Part shown: in pieces, positions 8,023 to 17,223 of the stretch
How the letters are laid out: every line of letters begins with the position of its first letter
Position numbering within the stretch: position 1 is the stretch's first letter
DNA from: Bacillota bacterium
GTDB taxonomy: Bacteria > Bacillota > Clostridia > Lachnospirales > Lachnospiraceae
Direction: 5' to 3'
DNA length: 45,018 nucleotides
Assembly (NCBI GenBank): GCA_023437715.1
Contig: JAEZFK010000077.1
Coordinates: 1-45,018, forward strand
Notes under the pieces: generated by a model
Seen by the model: the letters and a program-made list of their open reading frames with translations, nothing else
Told to the model about the DNA's origin: nothing
Databases searched by the model: none
Made by a program: the position numbers and the translations under genes

Positions 8023-9090
8023 ATGAAAGCTTTTGTTTTAATAGAACCTGGCAAGGTAGGCTGGTACGATGCACCGGAGCCGGTAATCACCCCTTACGGA
8101 GCCATACTGCGGCCCATAGCCGTAGCGCCCTGCTCCTCCGATGTCCATACGGTATACGGGGGCGGCTCCAGAAAGGCCCCGAACCTGATTTTAGGCCACG
8201 AATGTGTGGCAGAGATCATGGAGACAGGGGATCTTGTCTGCGACTTTAAGCCCGGAGATGTGGTGGCAGTGCCTGCCATTACGCCGGACTGGCGTGCCAG
8301 AGGGATTCAGGAGGGGAATTATAAGCATGCTTCGGCTCCCTTTTCCGGCCATCAGCTGGGGAGATCGGCGCCGGGAGTCTTTGCGGAAAAATTCCTTATC
8401 CCGGATGCGGATACGACCCTGGCAAAAATCCCGGAGGGAGTTACCCTGGAACAGGCCCTTATGTGCGTGGACGTGGTGACTACGGGCTTTACGGGAGCGG
8501 AATTTGCAGATATCAAGATCGGTGATACGGTGGTGGTTCTGGGAATCGGGCCTATCGGGCTTATGGCCGTGGAGGGAGCCCGCCATCTGGGGGCCGCCCG
8601 CATTCTAGCAGTGGGCAGCAGGCCTGCCTGCGTGGAGCTGGCAAAGGAATTCGGAGCCACCGAGGTTTTAAGCTATAAGGACGGAGACGTGGTGGAGCAG
8701 GTCATGGAACGGACCGGGGGCCTGGGAGCTGACGGAGTGATTATCTGCGGCGGCGGAGATGAGGTCTTTGCCCAGGCGGTTGACATGGCAAGGTACGGCA
8801 TCGGAACCATTTCCAATGTGAATTACTTTGGCGGAACAGGAAACCTGCCCTTTCCAAAGTTTTCAGGAGGACGGGGAATGGCGGGAAAGACCATCCATAC
8901 AGAGCTTGCCAAGGGAGGCCGGGTGAGAATCGAACGGCTTCTTAAGATGGTTCAGTACGGAAGGATCAATCCCCAGAAGCTGGTGACCCACCGTTTAAAA
9001 GGGCTGGACCAGGTGGAAACGGCATTACAGCTTATGAAAGAAAAACCAGAGGATCTGATCAAGGTTATGGTTCAGATAGATTGGGAGTGA
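8023..9090 (+). CDS. NADP-dependent zinc alcohol dehydrogenase (TbADH type)
   Basis: A 355-aa medium-chain dehydrogenase closely resembling the secondary alcohol dehydrogenases of Thermoanaerobacter brockii and Clostridium beijerinckii over its whole length (shared KVGW, VAPCSSD, PAITPDWR, NVNYFG). The catalytic zinc ligands C37, H58, E59 and D149 are present, and the four-cysteine structural zinc loop is absent, as in that family. GIGPIGLM (173-180) binds the cofactor, and G197-S198-R199 with Y217 match the residues that select NADP(H). Known relatives interconvert ketones and secondary alcohols. Here it sits inside a sugar cluster nine bases after the methyltransferase, so it may reduce a keto group introduced by the ThDP enzyme or a keto-sugar. 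That substrate is inference. Confidence 0.88.
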   Translation: MKAFVLIEPGKVGWYDAPEPVITPYGAILRPIAVAPCSSDVHTVYGGGSRKAPNLILGHECVAEIMETGDLVCDFKPGDVVAVPAITPDWRARGIQEGNYKHASAPFSGHQLGRSAPGVFAEKFLIPDADTTLAKIPEGVTLEQALMCVDVVTTGFTGAEFADIKIGDTVVVLGIGPIGLMAVEGARHLGAARILAVGSRPACVELAKEFGATEVLSYKDGDVVEQVMERTGGLGADGVIICGGGDEVFAQAVDMARYGIGTISNVNYFGGTGNLPFPKFSGGRGMAGKTIHTELAKGGRVRIERLLKMVQYGRINPQKLVTHRLKGLDQVETALQLMKEKPEDLIKVMVQIDWE

Positions 9091-9094
9091 ACGT

Positions 9095-10099
9095 ATGAAA
9101 ACAATTAGCATCGTAATCCCCTGCTATAACGAGGAAGAAAATGTGGAGGCCATGTATCAGGCCGTCGAGGGAATATTTGAGCAGGATCTGCCGGATTACA
9201 CCTATGAACTGATTTTTATTGACAATGATTCTCAGGACAAGACCAGGGAAATCATCCGCAGACTGTGCTCTAAGGATAAAAAGGTGAAAGGAATTTTCAA
9301 TGCGAAGAATTTCGGTCAGTTCAATTCACCCTATTATGCCATGCTCCAGTCAACGGGGGATGCCACCATTCTCATGGCCGCGGATTTCCAGGACCCGGTG
9401 GAAATGATTCCCCGGTACGTTGCGGAATGGGAAAAAGGATATAAAATTGTCATTGGAATCAAGAAATCCAGCAAGGAAAACAAGCTCATGTACTGGCTTC
9501 GGAGCTGCTATTATAAAACCATTAAAAAGCTTTCCGACGTGGAGCAGATCGAACATTTTACCGGCTTCGGCCTCTATGATAAGAAATTCATAAGGGTTTT
9601 GAGGGAACTGGATGATCCCATTCCGTTTCTTCGCGGAATCGTTGCGGAGCTGGGCTTCCGGCGTAAGGAAATTCCCTACGAGCAGCCCAAAAGGCGGGCA
9701 GGCAAGACCAGCAACAACTTTTACCGCCTTTACGACGCGGCAATGTTAAGCATTACTTCCTATACTAAGGTAGGACTTCGTCTGGCCACCATATTCGGAA
9801 GCATCTGTTCCTTTGCCAGCATGACGGTGGCCCTGATCTATCTGGTCATGAAGCTGCTGTACTGGGACCGTTTCCCGGCAGGCATGGCGCCTCTGCTGAT
9901 CGGCATGAGCTTTTTAGGCTCTGTCCAGATATTTTTCATTGGCCTTGTGGGAGAGTATATTCTGTCCATAAACTCAAGGATAATGAAGCGTCCCCTGGTC
10001 ATAGAGGAGGAACGGCTCAATTTTACCGATGAGGCGGAGGATACAGAAGAGGATGCGCTTCTTAAGGCGGCATTCATGGAGGATGAAAAGCAGAGATGA
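9095..10099 (+). CDS. Membrane GT2 glycosyltransferase (GtrB/DPM1-like)
   Basis: A 334-aa protein with an N-terminal GT-A domain (ISIVIPCYNEEENV at 4-17, FIDNDSQDKT, then DFQDP as the metal-binding acidic motif) and two C-terminal membrane helices at about 225-255 and 265-290. This layout is that of polyprenyl-phosphate sugar synthases such as GtrB and dolichol-phosphate mannose synthase, which move a sugar from NDP-sugar to undecaprenyl phosphate on the inner membrane face. An acidic tail follows the helices. It starts five bases after the alcohol dehydrogenase and overlaps the next gene by four bases (ATGA), so translational coupling is likely. Donor sugar unknown. Confidence 0.88.
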   Translation: MKTISIVIPCYNEEENVEAMYQAVEGIFEQDLPDYTYELIFIDNDSQDKTREIIRRLCSKDKKVKGIFNAKNFGQFNSPYYAMLQSTGDATILMAADFQDPVEMIPRYVAEWEKGYKIVIGIKKSSKENKLMYWLRSCYYKTIKKLSDVEQIEHFTGFGLYDKKFIRVLRELDDPIPFLRGIVAELGFRRKEIPYEQPKRRAGKTSNNFYRLYDAAMLSITSYTKVGLRLATIFGSICSFASMTVALIYLVMKLLYWDRFPAGMAPLLIGMSFLGSVQIFFIGLVGEYILSINSRIMKRPLVIEEERLNFTDEAEDTEEDALLKAAFMEDEKQR

Positions 10100-12288
10100 A
10101 ATATAAGATAGATGTGGCAAGGATCCGTGAAAATTCCATCGTATTAAATGGCTGGGTTATCGGAAACGGCCCTGATGCGAAAGCAGAGTTTGCGGTTTTG
10201 GACGGACAGGAAAAGCCTGTGGAATTTAAATATGTTCCGGTCCGCAGAGATGATGTAAGCCAGATATATTTCAAAAAAACCCTGGACAGGGATTTGGGCT
10301 TTGACATCCGGATTCCATATATCCGTGAGAACAATGAGGACCGGCTTCTTGTCATTTCCTGTGAAGGAAAGACCGTTAAGGTAAAGCTCAACGCCCAGAT
10401 CATCGAAAAGCAGAACAGCTCCGCCCATAAAAAAAGCGTGAAGCTAAAGGGCATGATGAACATGCAGACCTTTCACTCTGCCGTGGATTTCTGGAAAGAA
10501 AACGGCTTCCGTGCCTTTGTCTTAAAGTCCAGGCACAAGCTTCAGGGAATTGACAGCGATTACGATTATCCCGAATGGAATGAGCTGACAAAAACCACAG
10601 AGGAGGAGCTGGCAGCCCAGAAGAAAACAGTTTTTGATTACATGCCCAGGATATCCGTGGTCATTCCTGCCTATAAGACGCCGGAGCGCTATCTTGCGGC
10701 CATGCTGGATTCCCTGCTGGCCCAGACCTATGGGAACTGGGAGGTCTGCGTCGCGGACGGCAGCCCCAGGGGCGAAAGTGTGGAACGTGTTTTAAAACGC
10801 TATGCAATAAAGGATGAGAGAATCCGTTATGTGATTCTTGGAGAGAATAAAGGAATATCAGGAAATACCAACGCTGCCATTGAAATGGCTACGGGAGATT
10901 TTGTGGCCCTTGCCGATCATGACGACACTCTGGCTCCGGACGCTCTGTTTGAATGCGTGAAAGCCATCAATTCCGATCCTGAAATTGATGTGGTGTATAC
11001 CGATGAAGACAAGCTGGACATTGACGGCGGAGAACTGTTTGAGCCTCATTTCAAGCCTGATTTCAATCCGGATCTGCTGACCAGCGTCAACTATATCTGC
11101 CACTTGCTTGTGGTAAGCCACGAGCTTCTGGCTGAGGTGGGCGGCTTCCGCCAGGAATTTGACGGAGCCCAGGATTATGATTTCATCTTTCGCTGCACGG
11201 AAAAGGCCAGGAAGATCTATCATGTGCCCAAAGCCCTGTATCACTGGCGCTGCCATCAGAATTCCACCTCCAGCAACCCGGAGAGCAAGCTGTATGCCTT
11301 TGAAGCCGGGGCCAGAGCCATTAAGGCTCATTACGAGCGGGTGGGGATAGAAGCCCTGTCTGTGGAAAAAGGGGTGGATTACGGCATTTACCATACCACC
11401 TTTAAAATAACCGGTGAGCCTCTGGTATCCGTCATCATACCTAACAAGGACCATACGGCTGACTTGGACTTATGTATGCGCTCCATCATCGGGAAATCCG
11501 TTTATAAGAATCTGGAATTCATTGTGGTGGAGAACAACAGTACTGCCCCGGAAACCTTTGAATACTATGAAAAAATCCAGAAGGAATTTGATTTTGTCCA
11601 TGTGGTGAAATGGGAGCGGGAGTTCAACTATTCCGCCATCAATAACTTTGGCGTCACCTTTGCAAAAGGGGAGTATCTTCTGTTTTTAAATAATGACACG
11701 GAGATCATCAACCCGGAAAGCATTTCGGAAATGCTTGGTTTCTGCCAGAGGGAGGATGTGGGAATCGCAGGAGCCCGTCTCCTTTATTCCGATGAAACCA
11801 TCCAGCATGCAGGCGTTGTAGTGGGCTTTGGCGGCATTGCAGGCCACACCTTTATCGGGCTTCATAAGGCGGAAAGCAGCTATTTTAACCAGGCCATGTG
11901 CGCCAGGGATTACAGCGCTGTGACAGCCGCCTGCATGATGAGCAAAAAATCCTTATTTAATAAGGCAGGCGGCTTTTCCGAGGATCTGGCCGTTGCCTTT
12001 AACGACATTGATTACTGCATGAAGATCCGTTCCTTAAATAAGCTGGTGGTTTACGCCCCTTATGCCTTGTTCTACCACTATGAATCAAAGTCAAGAGGGC
12101 TTGAGGACACGCCGGAAAAGGTGGAACGGTTCAACCGGGAAATCAAGAAGTTTTCCGAAAAGTGGCCGGACATCTTGAGGGAGGGAGATCCTTATTATAA
12201 TCCCAACTTAACCCTGCGCAAATCCAATTTCGCCCTTAGGGACTTAAAGAAAGAAAAAATCGGGGAACCCTATAAATTAGAGGTATGA
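10096..12288 (+). CDS. Two-domain GT2 glycosyltransferase
   Basis: A 730-aa cytoplasmic protein. Residues 1-110 form a beta-rich N-terminal domain of uncertain role. A helical linker leads to a first GT-A domain from about 185 (ISVVIPAYKTPERYL, later LADHDD as the metal motif). A second GT-A domain starts near 440 (VSVIIPNKDH, later FLNNDTE). Dual-GT2 proteins of this layout build repeating backbones such as rhamnan or O-antigen by adding two linkages. It overlaps the previous gene by ATGA, and the next gene starts one base after its stop. Hence it is part of one translationally coupled set of three transferases. Confidence 0.88.
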   Translation: MKYKIDVARIRENSIVLNGWVIGNGPDAKAEFAVLDGQEKPVEFKYVPVRRDDVSQIYFKKTLDRDLGFDIRIPYIRENNEDRLLVISCEGKTVKVKLNAQIIEKQNSSAHKKSVKLKGMMNMQTFHSAVDFWKENGFRAFVLKSRHKLQGIDSDYDYPEWNELTKTTEEELAAQKKTVFDYMPRISVVIPAYKTPERYLAAMLDSLLAQTYGNWEVCVADGSPRGESVERVLKRYAIKDERIRYVILGENKGISGNTNAAIEMATGDFVALADHDDTLAPDALFECVKAINSDPEIDVVYTDEDKLDIDGGELFEPHFKPDFNPDLLTSVNYICHLLVVSHELLAEVGGFRQEFDGAQDYDFIFRCTEKARKIYHVPKALYHWRCHQNSTSSNPESKLYAFEAGARAIKAHYERVGIEALSVEKGVDYGIYHTTFKITGEPLVSVIIPNKDHTADLDLCMRSIIGKSVYKNLEFIVVENNSTAPETFEYYEKIQKEFDFVHVVKWEREFNYSAINNFGVTFAKGEYLLFLNNDTEIINPESISEMLGFCQREDVGIAGARLLYSDETIQHAGVVVGFGGIAGHTFIGLHKAESSYFNQAMCARDYSAVTAACMMSKKSLFNKAGGFSEDLAVAFNDIDYCMKIRSLNKLVVYAPYALFYHYESKSRGLEDTPEKVERFNREIKKFSEKWPDILREGDPYYNPNLTLRKSNFALRDLKKEKIGEPYKLEV

Positions 12289-12289
12289 A

Positions 12290-13261
12290 ATGCAGAAAAA
12301 AGTGACCATCATTATTCCCAATTATAATGGGCTGAAATTTATGGAGCCCTGCTTCAATGCCTTGAAAGCTCAAAGTGATAAAGACTTTGAGCTTCTTGTG
12401 GTGGATAACGGCTCCACGGACGGAAGCGTGGAGTGGCTGAAAGAGCGGAATATCCCCTCTGTTTTTCTCTCGGAAAACACGGGCTTTTCCGGGGCTGTGA
12501 ATGTGGGTATCAGGGAGAGCAAAACGCCCTATGTCATTTTGCTGAACAATGACACGGAACCGGAACCGGATTATGTAAAGGAGATGGTCCGGGCCATGGA
12601 CCGGTCGCCGAAGATATTCTCCGTCAGCAGCAAGATGATCCAGCTCTATCACAAGGACCTTATGGACGATGCCGGAGATATGTACAGCCTTATGGGCTGG
12701 TGCTATCAGAGGGGAGTGGGGCAGAAAAGCAAGGGATATACCAGACCTTGCAGGGTCTTTTCCGCCTGCGCCGGAGCTGCCATTTACCGGCGTGAGGTGT
12801 TTGCGGAGATCGGAGGCTTTGACGAGACCCATTTCGCCTACTTAGAAGACATTGACGTGGGATACCGGGCCAAGATTTTCGGATATGAAAATGTCTACTG
12901 CCCCACGGCTGTGGTCTATCATGTGGGCAGCGGTACCAGCGGCTCCAAGTATAATTCTTTCAAGGTGAAGCTTGCGGCCAGAAACATTGTGTATTTAAAT
13001 TATAAAAATATGCCGGCTCTCCAGCTTTTTATAAACTTCATTCCGCTTCTTCTGGGCGTCATTGTAAAATATCTGTTCTTTAAAAAAATAGGTTTTGGTT
13101 CTGACTATGTGAAAGGTCTGAAAGAAGGCCTTAAAACCGCCCGAAGCACAAGAAAGGTCCCCTTTCAGATGTCCCGCCTGGGCAGGTACATCCGCATAGA
13201 GGGAGAGCTGATTTTAGGAACATTCATCTATATTTGGGAATTACTTAGAAGAAAACTATAA
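12290..13261 (+). CDS. GT2 glycosyltransferase, WbbL/rhamnosyltransferase-like
   Basis: A 323-aa single GT-A domain enzyme. VTIIIPNYNGLKFMEPC opens the fold, VVDNGSTDGSVEWL is the nucleotide-binding loop, and LLNNDTEPEPDY provides the acidic metal motif. FDETHFAYLEDIDVGYRA is the conserved ED-containing segment typical of rhamnosyltransferases such as WbbL. The C-terminal 80 residues have one or two hydrophobic stretches (about 235-265) that may touch the membrane. It starts one base past the preceding stop. The donor may be dTDP-rhamnose, but the rml genes are not in this window. Confidence 0.87.
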   Translation: MQKKVTIIIPNYNGLKFMEPCFNALKAQSDKDFELLVVDNGSTDGSVEWLKERNIPSVFLSENTGFSGAVNVGIRESKTPYVILLNNDTEPEPDYVKEMVRAMDRSPKIFSVSSKMIQLYHKDLMDDAGDMYSLMGWCYQRGVGQKSKGYTRPCRVFSACAGAAIYRREVFAEIGGFDETHFAYLEDIDVGYRAKIFGYENVYCPTAVVYHVGSGTSGSKYNSFKVKLAARNIVYLNYKNMPALQLFINFIPLLLGVIVKYLFFKKIGFGSDYVKGLKEGLKTARSTRKVPFQMSRLGRYIRIEGELILGTFIYIWELLRRKL

Positions 13262-13262
13262 A

Positions 13263-13319
13263 TTGACAGGTCATTTTAAGAATATTTTAATGGCATCATA
13301 AGGACATATCATGTATAAT
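13263..13319 (+). promoter_or_regulatory. Possible internal promoter before the initiating transferase
   Basis: A TTGACA at 13263-13268 starts a 117-bp gap; a TATTTT/TTTTAA stretch follows at 14-16 bp, and a perfect TATAAT lies at 13314-13319 without a clear -35. The gap is the longest within the cluster, so separate expression of the next gene is plausible. Confidence 0.35.
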
Positions 13320-13378
13320 AAACGGGAAATTATCATGGAGAAGTATGGTGCAATGCACGATAGGAAGGTTTTGCTGCT

Positions 13379-14797
13379 ATGATAAAGGACAATCAGAAAA
13401 AATTTAATGGGTTTCATGTGGTGCTGGACGGGCTTGTGATCATTGTATCCTATGTTCTTGCCTGGCTGTTTCTTCTGCTGGGAAACCGGCTGTACAGTCC
13501 CTACAAGCAGGTTTTGGCGCCGCAGTACTATTTTGCGGCTCTTCTCCTCATATTGCCGACCTATCTTCTGCTTTACGGAATCTTTCGTTTGTATGCGCCG
13601 AAACGGGTTCAGGAATCAAGGGAGGAATTCGCAAATATCCTAAAGGCCAATCTTTTGGGAGTTTTGCTCTTTATTCTGATCCTGTTTCTCATAAGGAACA
13701 ATCCGTATTCCTATTACTTTTCCAGAAGAATAGTATTTTATTTCTGCGCCCTGAACATTGTTCTGGAAACAGCGGAACGAAACCTGATTCGCTGCACGCT
13801 TCGTTCCATGCGCTCCAAGGGCTACAATCAGAAGCATATTCTTCTGATCGGCTACAGCCGGGCGGCGGAAGGCTTCATAGACAGGGTGAGGATGAATCCC
13901 GAATGGGGTTATCAGGTGAAAGGAATTCTGGATAATGGGAAAGAGTGGGGGACCGGCTATAAGGGCGTCAATGTCATTGGCAAGATCCGGGACTTAGACG
14001 AGATTCTGGCCCTCAATTCTCTGGATGAAATCGCCATCACCTTAAGCATCAGCGAATATGCGGATTTGGAAAAAATTGTGGCATCCTGTGAAAAATCAGG
14101 GGTCCACACTAAATTTATACCGGATTACAACAACATGATCCCTACAAGGCCCTATATTGAAGATCTGCAGGGCCTGCCGGTGGTCAATATCCGCCGGGTG
14201 CCTTTGACAGACCCGGTGAATGCAGCGGTTAAGCGGGCGGTGGATATTGTAGGGGCTTCCTTTGCCCTGCTCCTGTTTTCTCCTGTTATGCTGCTGACTG
14301 CGGTCCTGATCAAGCTGACCGCTCCCGGCCCCCTCATTTACAATCAGGAGAGGGTAGGACTTCACAACAGGCCTTTTAAAATGTATAAGTTCCGTTCCAT
14401 GGTGGTTCAGGCTCCGTCTGAGGAAAAGGCCAGATGGACAACCCCTCACGATTCCCGGGTAACTCCTGTGGGGCGGTTTATCAGAAAAACCAGCATTGAC
14501 GAAATGCCCCAGTTTTTAAATGTTCTCCGCGGAGACATGAGCCTGGTGGGGCCCAGGCCGGAAAGGCCCCTCTTTGTGGGCAAATTTAAAGAAGAGATCC
14601 CCCGTTATATGATAAAGCACCAGGTCCGTCCGGGAATTACGGGCTGGGCTCAGGTAAACGGATACCGGGGAGATACTTCCATTACAAAGAGGATCGAACA
14701 CGATCTTTATTATATTGAAAACTGGACCCTTGGATTTGATTTTAAAATACTGTTTCTGACTATATTCAAAGGCTTTATCAACAAAAATGCGTACTGA
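13379..14797 (+). CDS. Undecaprenyl-phosphate sugar phosphotransferase (WcaJ-like)
   Basis: A 472-aa polyisoprenyl-phosphate hexose-1-phosphate transferase. The first 130 residues contain about four membrane helices. A CoA_binding_3-like Rossmann domain covers about 150-260 (HILLIGYSRAAEGF). One more membrane helix near 285-310 leads to the catalytic bacterial sugar transferase domain with YNQERVG, YKFRSM, TSIDEMPQF, DMSLVGPRP and RPGITGWAQVNGYRG. Such enzymes start repeat-unit synthesis by loading the first sugar phosphate on undecaprenyl phosphate. It follows the three transferases and precedes an LCP ligase, which fits an assembly line for a wall-attached polymer. AGGAAGG precedes the start. 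Confidence 0.92.
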   Translation: MIKDNQKKFNGFHVVLDGLVIIVSYVLAWLFLLLGNRLYSPYKQVLAPQYYFAALLLILPTYLLLYGIFRLYAPKRVQESREEFANILKANLLGVLLFILILFLIRNNPYSYYFSRRIVFYFCALNIVLETAERNLIRCTLRSMRSKGYNQKHILLIGYSRAAEGFIDRVRMNPEWGYQVKGILDNGKEWGTGYKGVNVIGKIRDLDEILALNSLDEIAITLSISEYADLEKIVASCEKSGVHTKFIPDYNNMIPTRPYIEDLQGLPVVNIRRVPLTDPVNAAVKRAVDIVGASFALLLFSPVMLLTAVLIKLTAPGPLIYNQERVGLHNRPFKMYKFRSMVVQAPSEEKARWTTPHDSRVTPVGRFIRKTSIDEMPQFLNVLRGDMSLVGPRPERPLFVGKFKEEIPRYMIKHQVRPGITGWAQVNGYRGDTSITKRIEHDLYYIENWTLGFDFKILFLTIFKGFINKNAY

Positions 14798-14833
14798 TAC
14801 CGGATACGACACGATTAAAAGAGGTTAAAATAG

Positions 14834-16990
14834 ATGAGAAATGAATTTGATGATGAATTAAACCGTGACACCAGAAAAAAAGGAGCGCGCGGTTTTAATT
14901 CTGAACCAGATCCGTCCGATGAGGATTACTACCTGGATGAGGATTATGAAAGCGACCCAAAACCGGAACAAAACAGAATAAACCAGACGGCAGGCACCGG
15001 CCATGGAAAGGAAAGCGGTCAGTCAATGTTCCGGGGACAGTCCTCTTCTGGGACCTCCCGTTCCCAGGGTCAGACGCAGGCAGGAGCAGGAAAGAGTCAG
15101 GCCAGAACGCCGGGGGAAAACGGTCAGTCCCGCCCGCGAACTGCATCAGCGGAAGGAAGCCAGCCCCGTCCGCGAACCGCATCAGCGGAAGGAAGCCAGC
15201 CCCGTCCGCGAACCGCATCAGCGGAAAGCAGTCAGGTTCGCCCGCGGACCACATCTGCAGAAGGCAGTCAGTCCCGTTCCCGGGCCACATCAGGAACCGG
15301 CGAAGGCCAGAGAGCATCCGGGAACAGAAGCCGTATTTCATCAGAGAACGGCCAGTCCGCAGCAACCGGGCAGCCCGAGGCAGTTGGCCGGCTGGTAATC
15401 GGAGACGGGGGAACCCGTCAGCAGCCCAGAATACAGAATCAGGAGAAAGCTGCCTCAGGCAGCCGTATGGCAGTTCAGGCGGGAAAAAAGAAAAAGATCC
15501 GCAGGATCATTATCCTGGCGGTGGCCGAGATATTCACCCTTGCACTCATATTTTCCTATGCCTATGTGGCAAGGCTGATGAACTCTTTCCAAAGGCCTGA
15601 TAATGTTAATCAGGAGCAGGTTGGAAACAAGGCTATGCCGGAGGAACTGAAGAAGCACATGACGGGCTACCGCACCATTGCCGTATTCGGCGTTGACAGC
15701 CGCGACGGGAATGTGAACAGGGCCAATGCCGACGTAATCATGATCTGCAATATAAACAGAGACACAGGGGAAATCAGACTTGTATCCGTATTCCGTGATA
15801 CATACTTAAATATCAGCGACAAGAATGCCTATAACAAGATAAATGCCGCCTATGCTTTGGGAGGCGCTTCCCAGGCCCTTGCAGCCCTTAATAAAAACCT
15901 GGATTTGGACATCACTGAGTACGTCACCTTTAACTGGAAATCCGTTGCCGACGGCATCAATATGCTGGGAGGCGTGGACATCGATATCAGCAAGGCAGAA
16001 TTCCGTTACATCAATTCCTTTATTACGGAAACGGTCAATAAAACAGGAGTTCCGTCGGTTCACTTAAAATCGGCAGGATTGAACCATCTGGATGGAGTTC
16101 AGGCAGTAGCCTACGCCAGACTCAGAAAAATGGACACGGATTACGCAAGAACCGAGCGCCAGCGCCTTGTGATCCAAAAGACCTTTGATAAAGCGAAAGA
16201 AGCGGACTTAGGGCTGCTCAACCGCATCCTGCTGATGGAAGTAGAGCAGGTGGGAACAAATTTAACTTTCAGTGATTTTACAGAGCTGCTTCTGGATCTG
16301 AGTAAATACCATATCGGAGAGACAGCAGGCTTCCCGTCTGCAAGAGGGGAAATGACTGTGGGCAAAAGGGGCGACTGCGTCATTCCGCAGACCCTGGAGA
16401 CAAACGTCGCCGAGCTTCACAAATTCCTTTTTGGCAAGGAAGATTATGAGCCTTCCGACATGGTAAAAAAGATCAGCGCCAAGATCGCAGCCGATTCCGG
16501 CATGTATAAACAGGGAACCAGCATTGACCACGTTTCCACTGAAGGCGAGGATATTGAAGAGAAGACTACGGAAGCCACGAAGCCGGAGAAAACCACATCA
16601 GAGGTTGAAACCTCCTCCCAGGAAGGTTCCATAGAGGAAACGGATGAAAACGGAAAGCCGGTAAAGCCGTCTGATTCATCAACGGGCAGCACCGGGGAGA
16701 CAAAGGAAACAAAGCCTGGAGAAACCACCTCCGGGGCAACCAAGCCCGGAGAAACAACCAGCGGGGCAGTGAAGCCGGGAGAAACCACCGGAGGAACCAA
16801 GCCCACCCAGGAGACGACCACTGCAGCAAACGGTCCCGGAGTGGGTCAGACTACAGAAGCCAATGAGCCCGGCTCTGCAGAGACCACCTCAGCCGGCCCC
16901 GGAGGCTCGGGAGAAACCTCGACTTCCCAGGCGGTCAATCCGGCAGATAACGCCGGAGACATTCCCATAGTATCCGCACCGGGCAATTAA
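14834..16990 (+). CDS. LytR-CpsA-Psr (LCP) wall-polymer ligase with long repetitive tails
   Basis: A 718-aa protein. Residues 1-220 are a hydrophilic, disordered N-terminal tail that should be cytoplasmic; residues 100-159 are five 12-residue tandem repeats (RPRTASAEGSQP type). A KKKK patch and one membrane helix (about 223-246) follow, then the extracellular LCP domain (about 280-445) with FGVDSR, NADVIMI, VSVFRDTYL and AYARLRKMDTDYARTERQR, including the Arg/Asp residues that bind polyprenyl pyrophosphate. The last 170 residues are Thr/Glu/Gly-rich with repeated KPGETTSG units. LCP enzymes transfer polymers from lipid carrier to peptidoglycan. It is the last gene of the cluster, followed by a strong terminator, and the natural attachment enzyme for the polysaccharide made upstream. 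Confidence 0.92.
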   Translation: MRNEFDDELNRDTRKKGARGFNSEPDPSDEDYYLDEDYESDPKPEQNRINQTAGTGHGKESGQSMFRGQSSSGTSRSQGQTQAGAGKSQARTPGENGQSRPRTASAEGSQPRPRTASAEGSQPRPRTASAESSQVRPRTTSAEGSQSRSRATSGTGEGQRASGNRSRISSENGQSAATGQPEAVGRLVIGDGGTRQQPRIQNQEKAASGSRMAVQAGKKKKIRRIIILAVAEIFTLALIFSYAYVARLMNSFQRPDNVNQEQVGNKAMPEELKKHMTGYRTIAVFGVDSRDGNVNRANADVIMICNINRDTGEIRLVSVFRDTYLNISDKNAYNKINAAYALGGASQALAALNKNLDLDITEYVTFNWKSVADGINMLGGVDIDISKAEFRYINSFITETVNKTGVPSVHLKSAGLNHLDGVQAVAYARLRKMDTDYARTERQRLVIQKTFDKAKEADLGLLNRILLMEVEQVGTNLTFSDFTELLLDLSKYHIGETAGFPSARGEMTVGKRGDCVIPQTLETNVAELHKFLFGKEDYEPSDMVKKISAKIAADSGMYKQGTSIDHVSTEGEDIEEKTTEATKPEKTTSEVETSSQEGSIEETDENGKPVKPSDSSTGSTGETKETKPGETTSGATKPGETTSGAVKPGETTGGTKPTQETTTAANGPGVGQTTEANEPGSAETTSAGPGGSGETSTSQAVNPADNAGDIPIVSAPGN
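15131..15310 (+). repeat. 36-bp tandem repeats coding 12-aa units
   Basis: Five in-frame units of 36 bp lie inside the LCP gene. Units two and three are almost identical in DNA; the others have diverged, so the array probably expands and contracts by slippage. All units keep a basic/Ser/Glu pattern and encode part of the cytoplasmic tail. Confidence 0.8.
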
Positions 16991-17013
16991 GACAGCAAAC
17001 CAATAAACTCAAA

Positions 17014-17068
17014 CCCCGCAGACAGGGCCTTTCCGGTTTTAACAGGCGCCTGATGCGGGGATTTTTTT
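17014..17068 (+). terminator. Terminator of the polysaccharide cluster
   Basis: CCCCGCA (17014-17020) pairs with TGCGGGG (17054-17060), followed by ATTTTTTT. It lies 24 bp past the LCP stop. Confidence 0.85.
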
Positions 17069-17158
17069 CATTTCACATATTAAATATAATTTTGTCACAA
17101 AATGGTCACAATTCATTGATAGACTTTGATTATCAAAAGGAAATCAGATATACATGAA

Positions 17159-17199
17159 ACACCCTTAGGGTGTACCTGGATGCCCAGAAAGCGCGGGCA
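17159..17199 (+). repeat. Two-hairpin repeat, copy A (htrA leader)
   Basis: Hairpin 1 is ACACCC/GGGTGT with a TTA loop (17159-17173). Hairpin 2 is TGCCC/GGGCA with a nine-base loop (17181-17199). The 41-bp unit aligns base for base with the repeats at 40032-40072 and 40084-40124, but with paired changes in both stems. It ends 24 bp before the htrA start. Confidence 0.75.
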
Positions 17200-17223
17200 G
17201 TAAAGAAGAAAGGAGAAAAGCTT

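Noticed and set aside
17170..17223. 18-residue N-terminal extension of HtrA from GTG
   Set aside because: It would translate the hairpin repeat and has no ribosome site; ATG 17224 has AAAGGAG.
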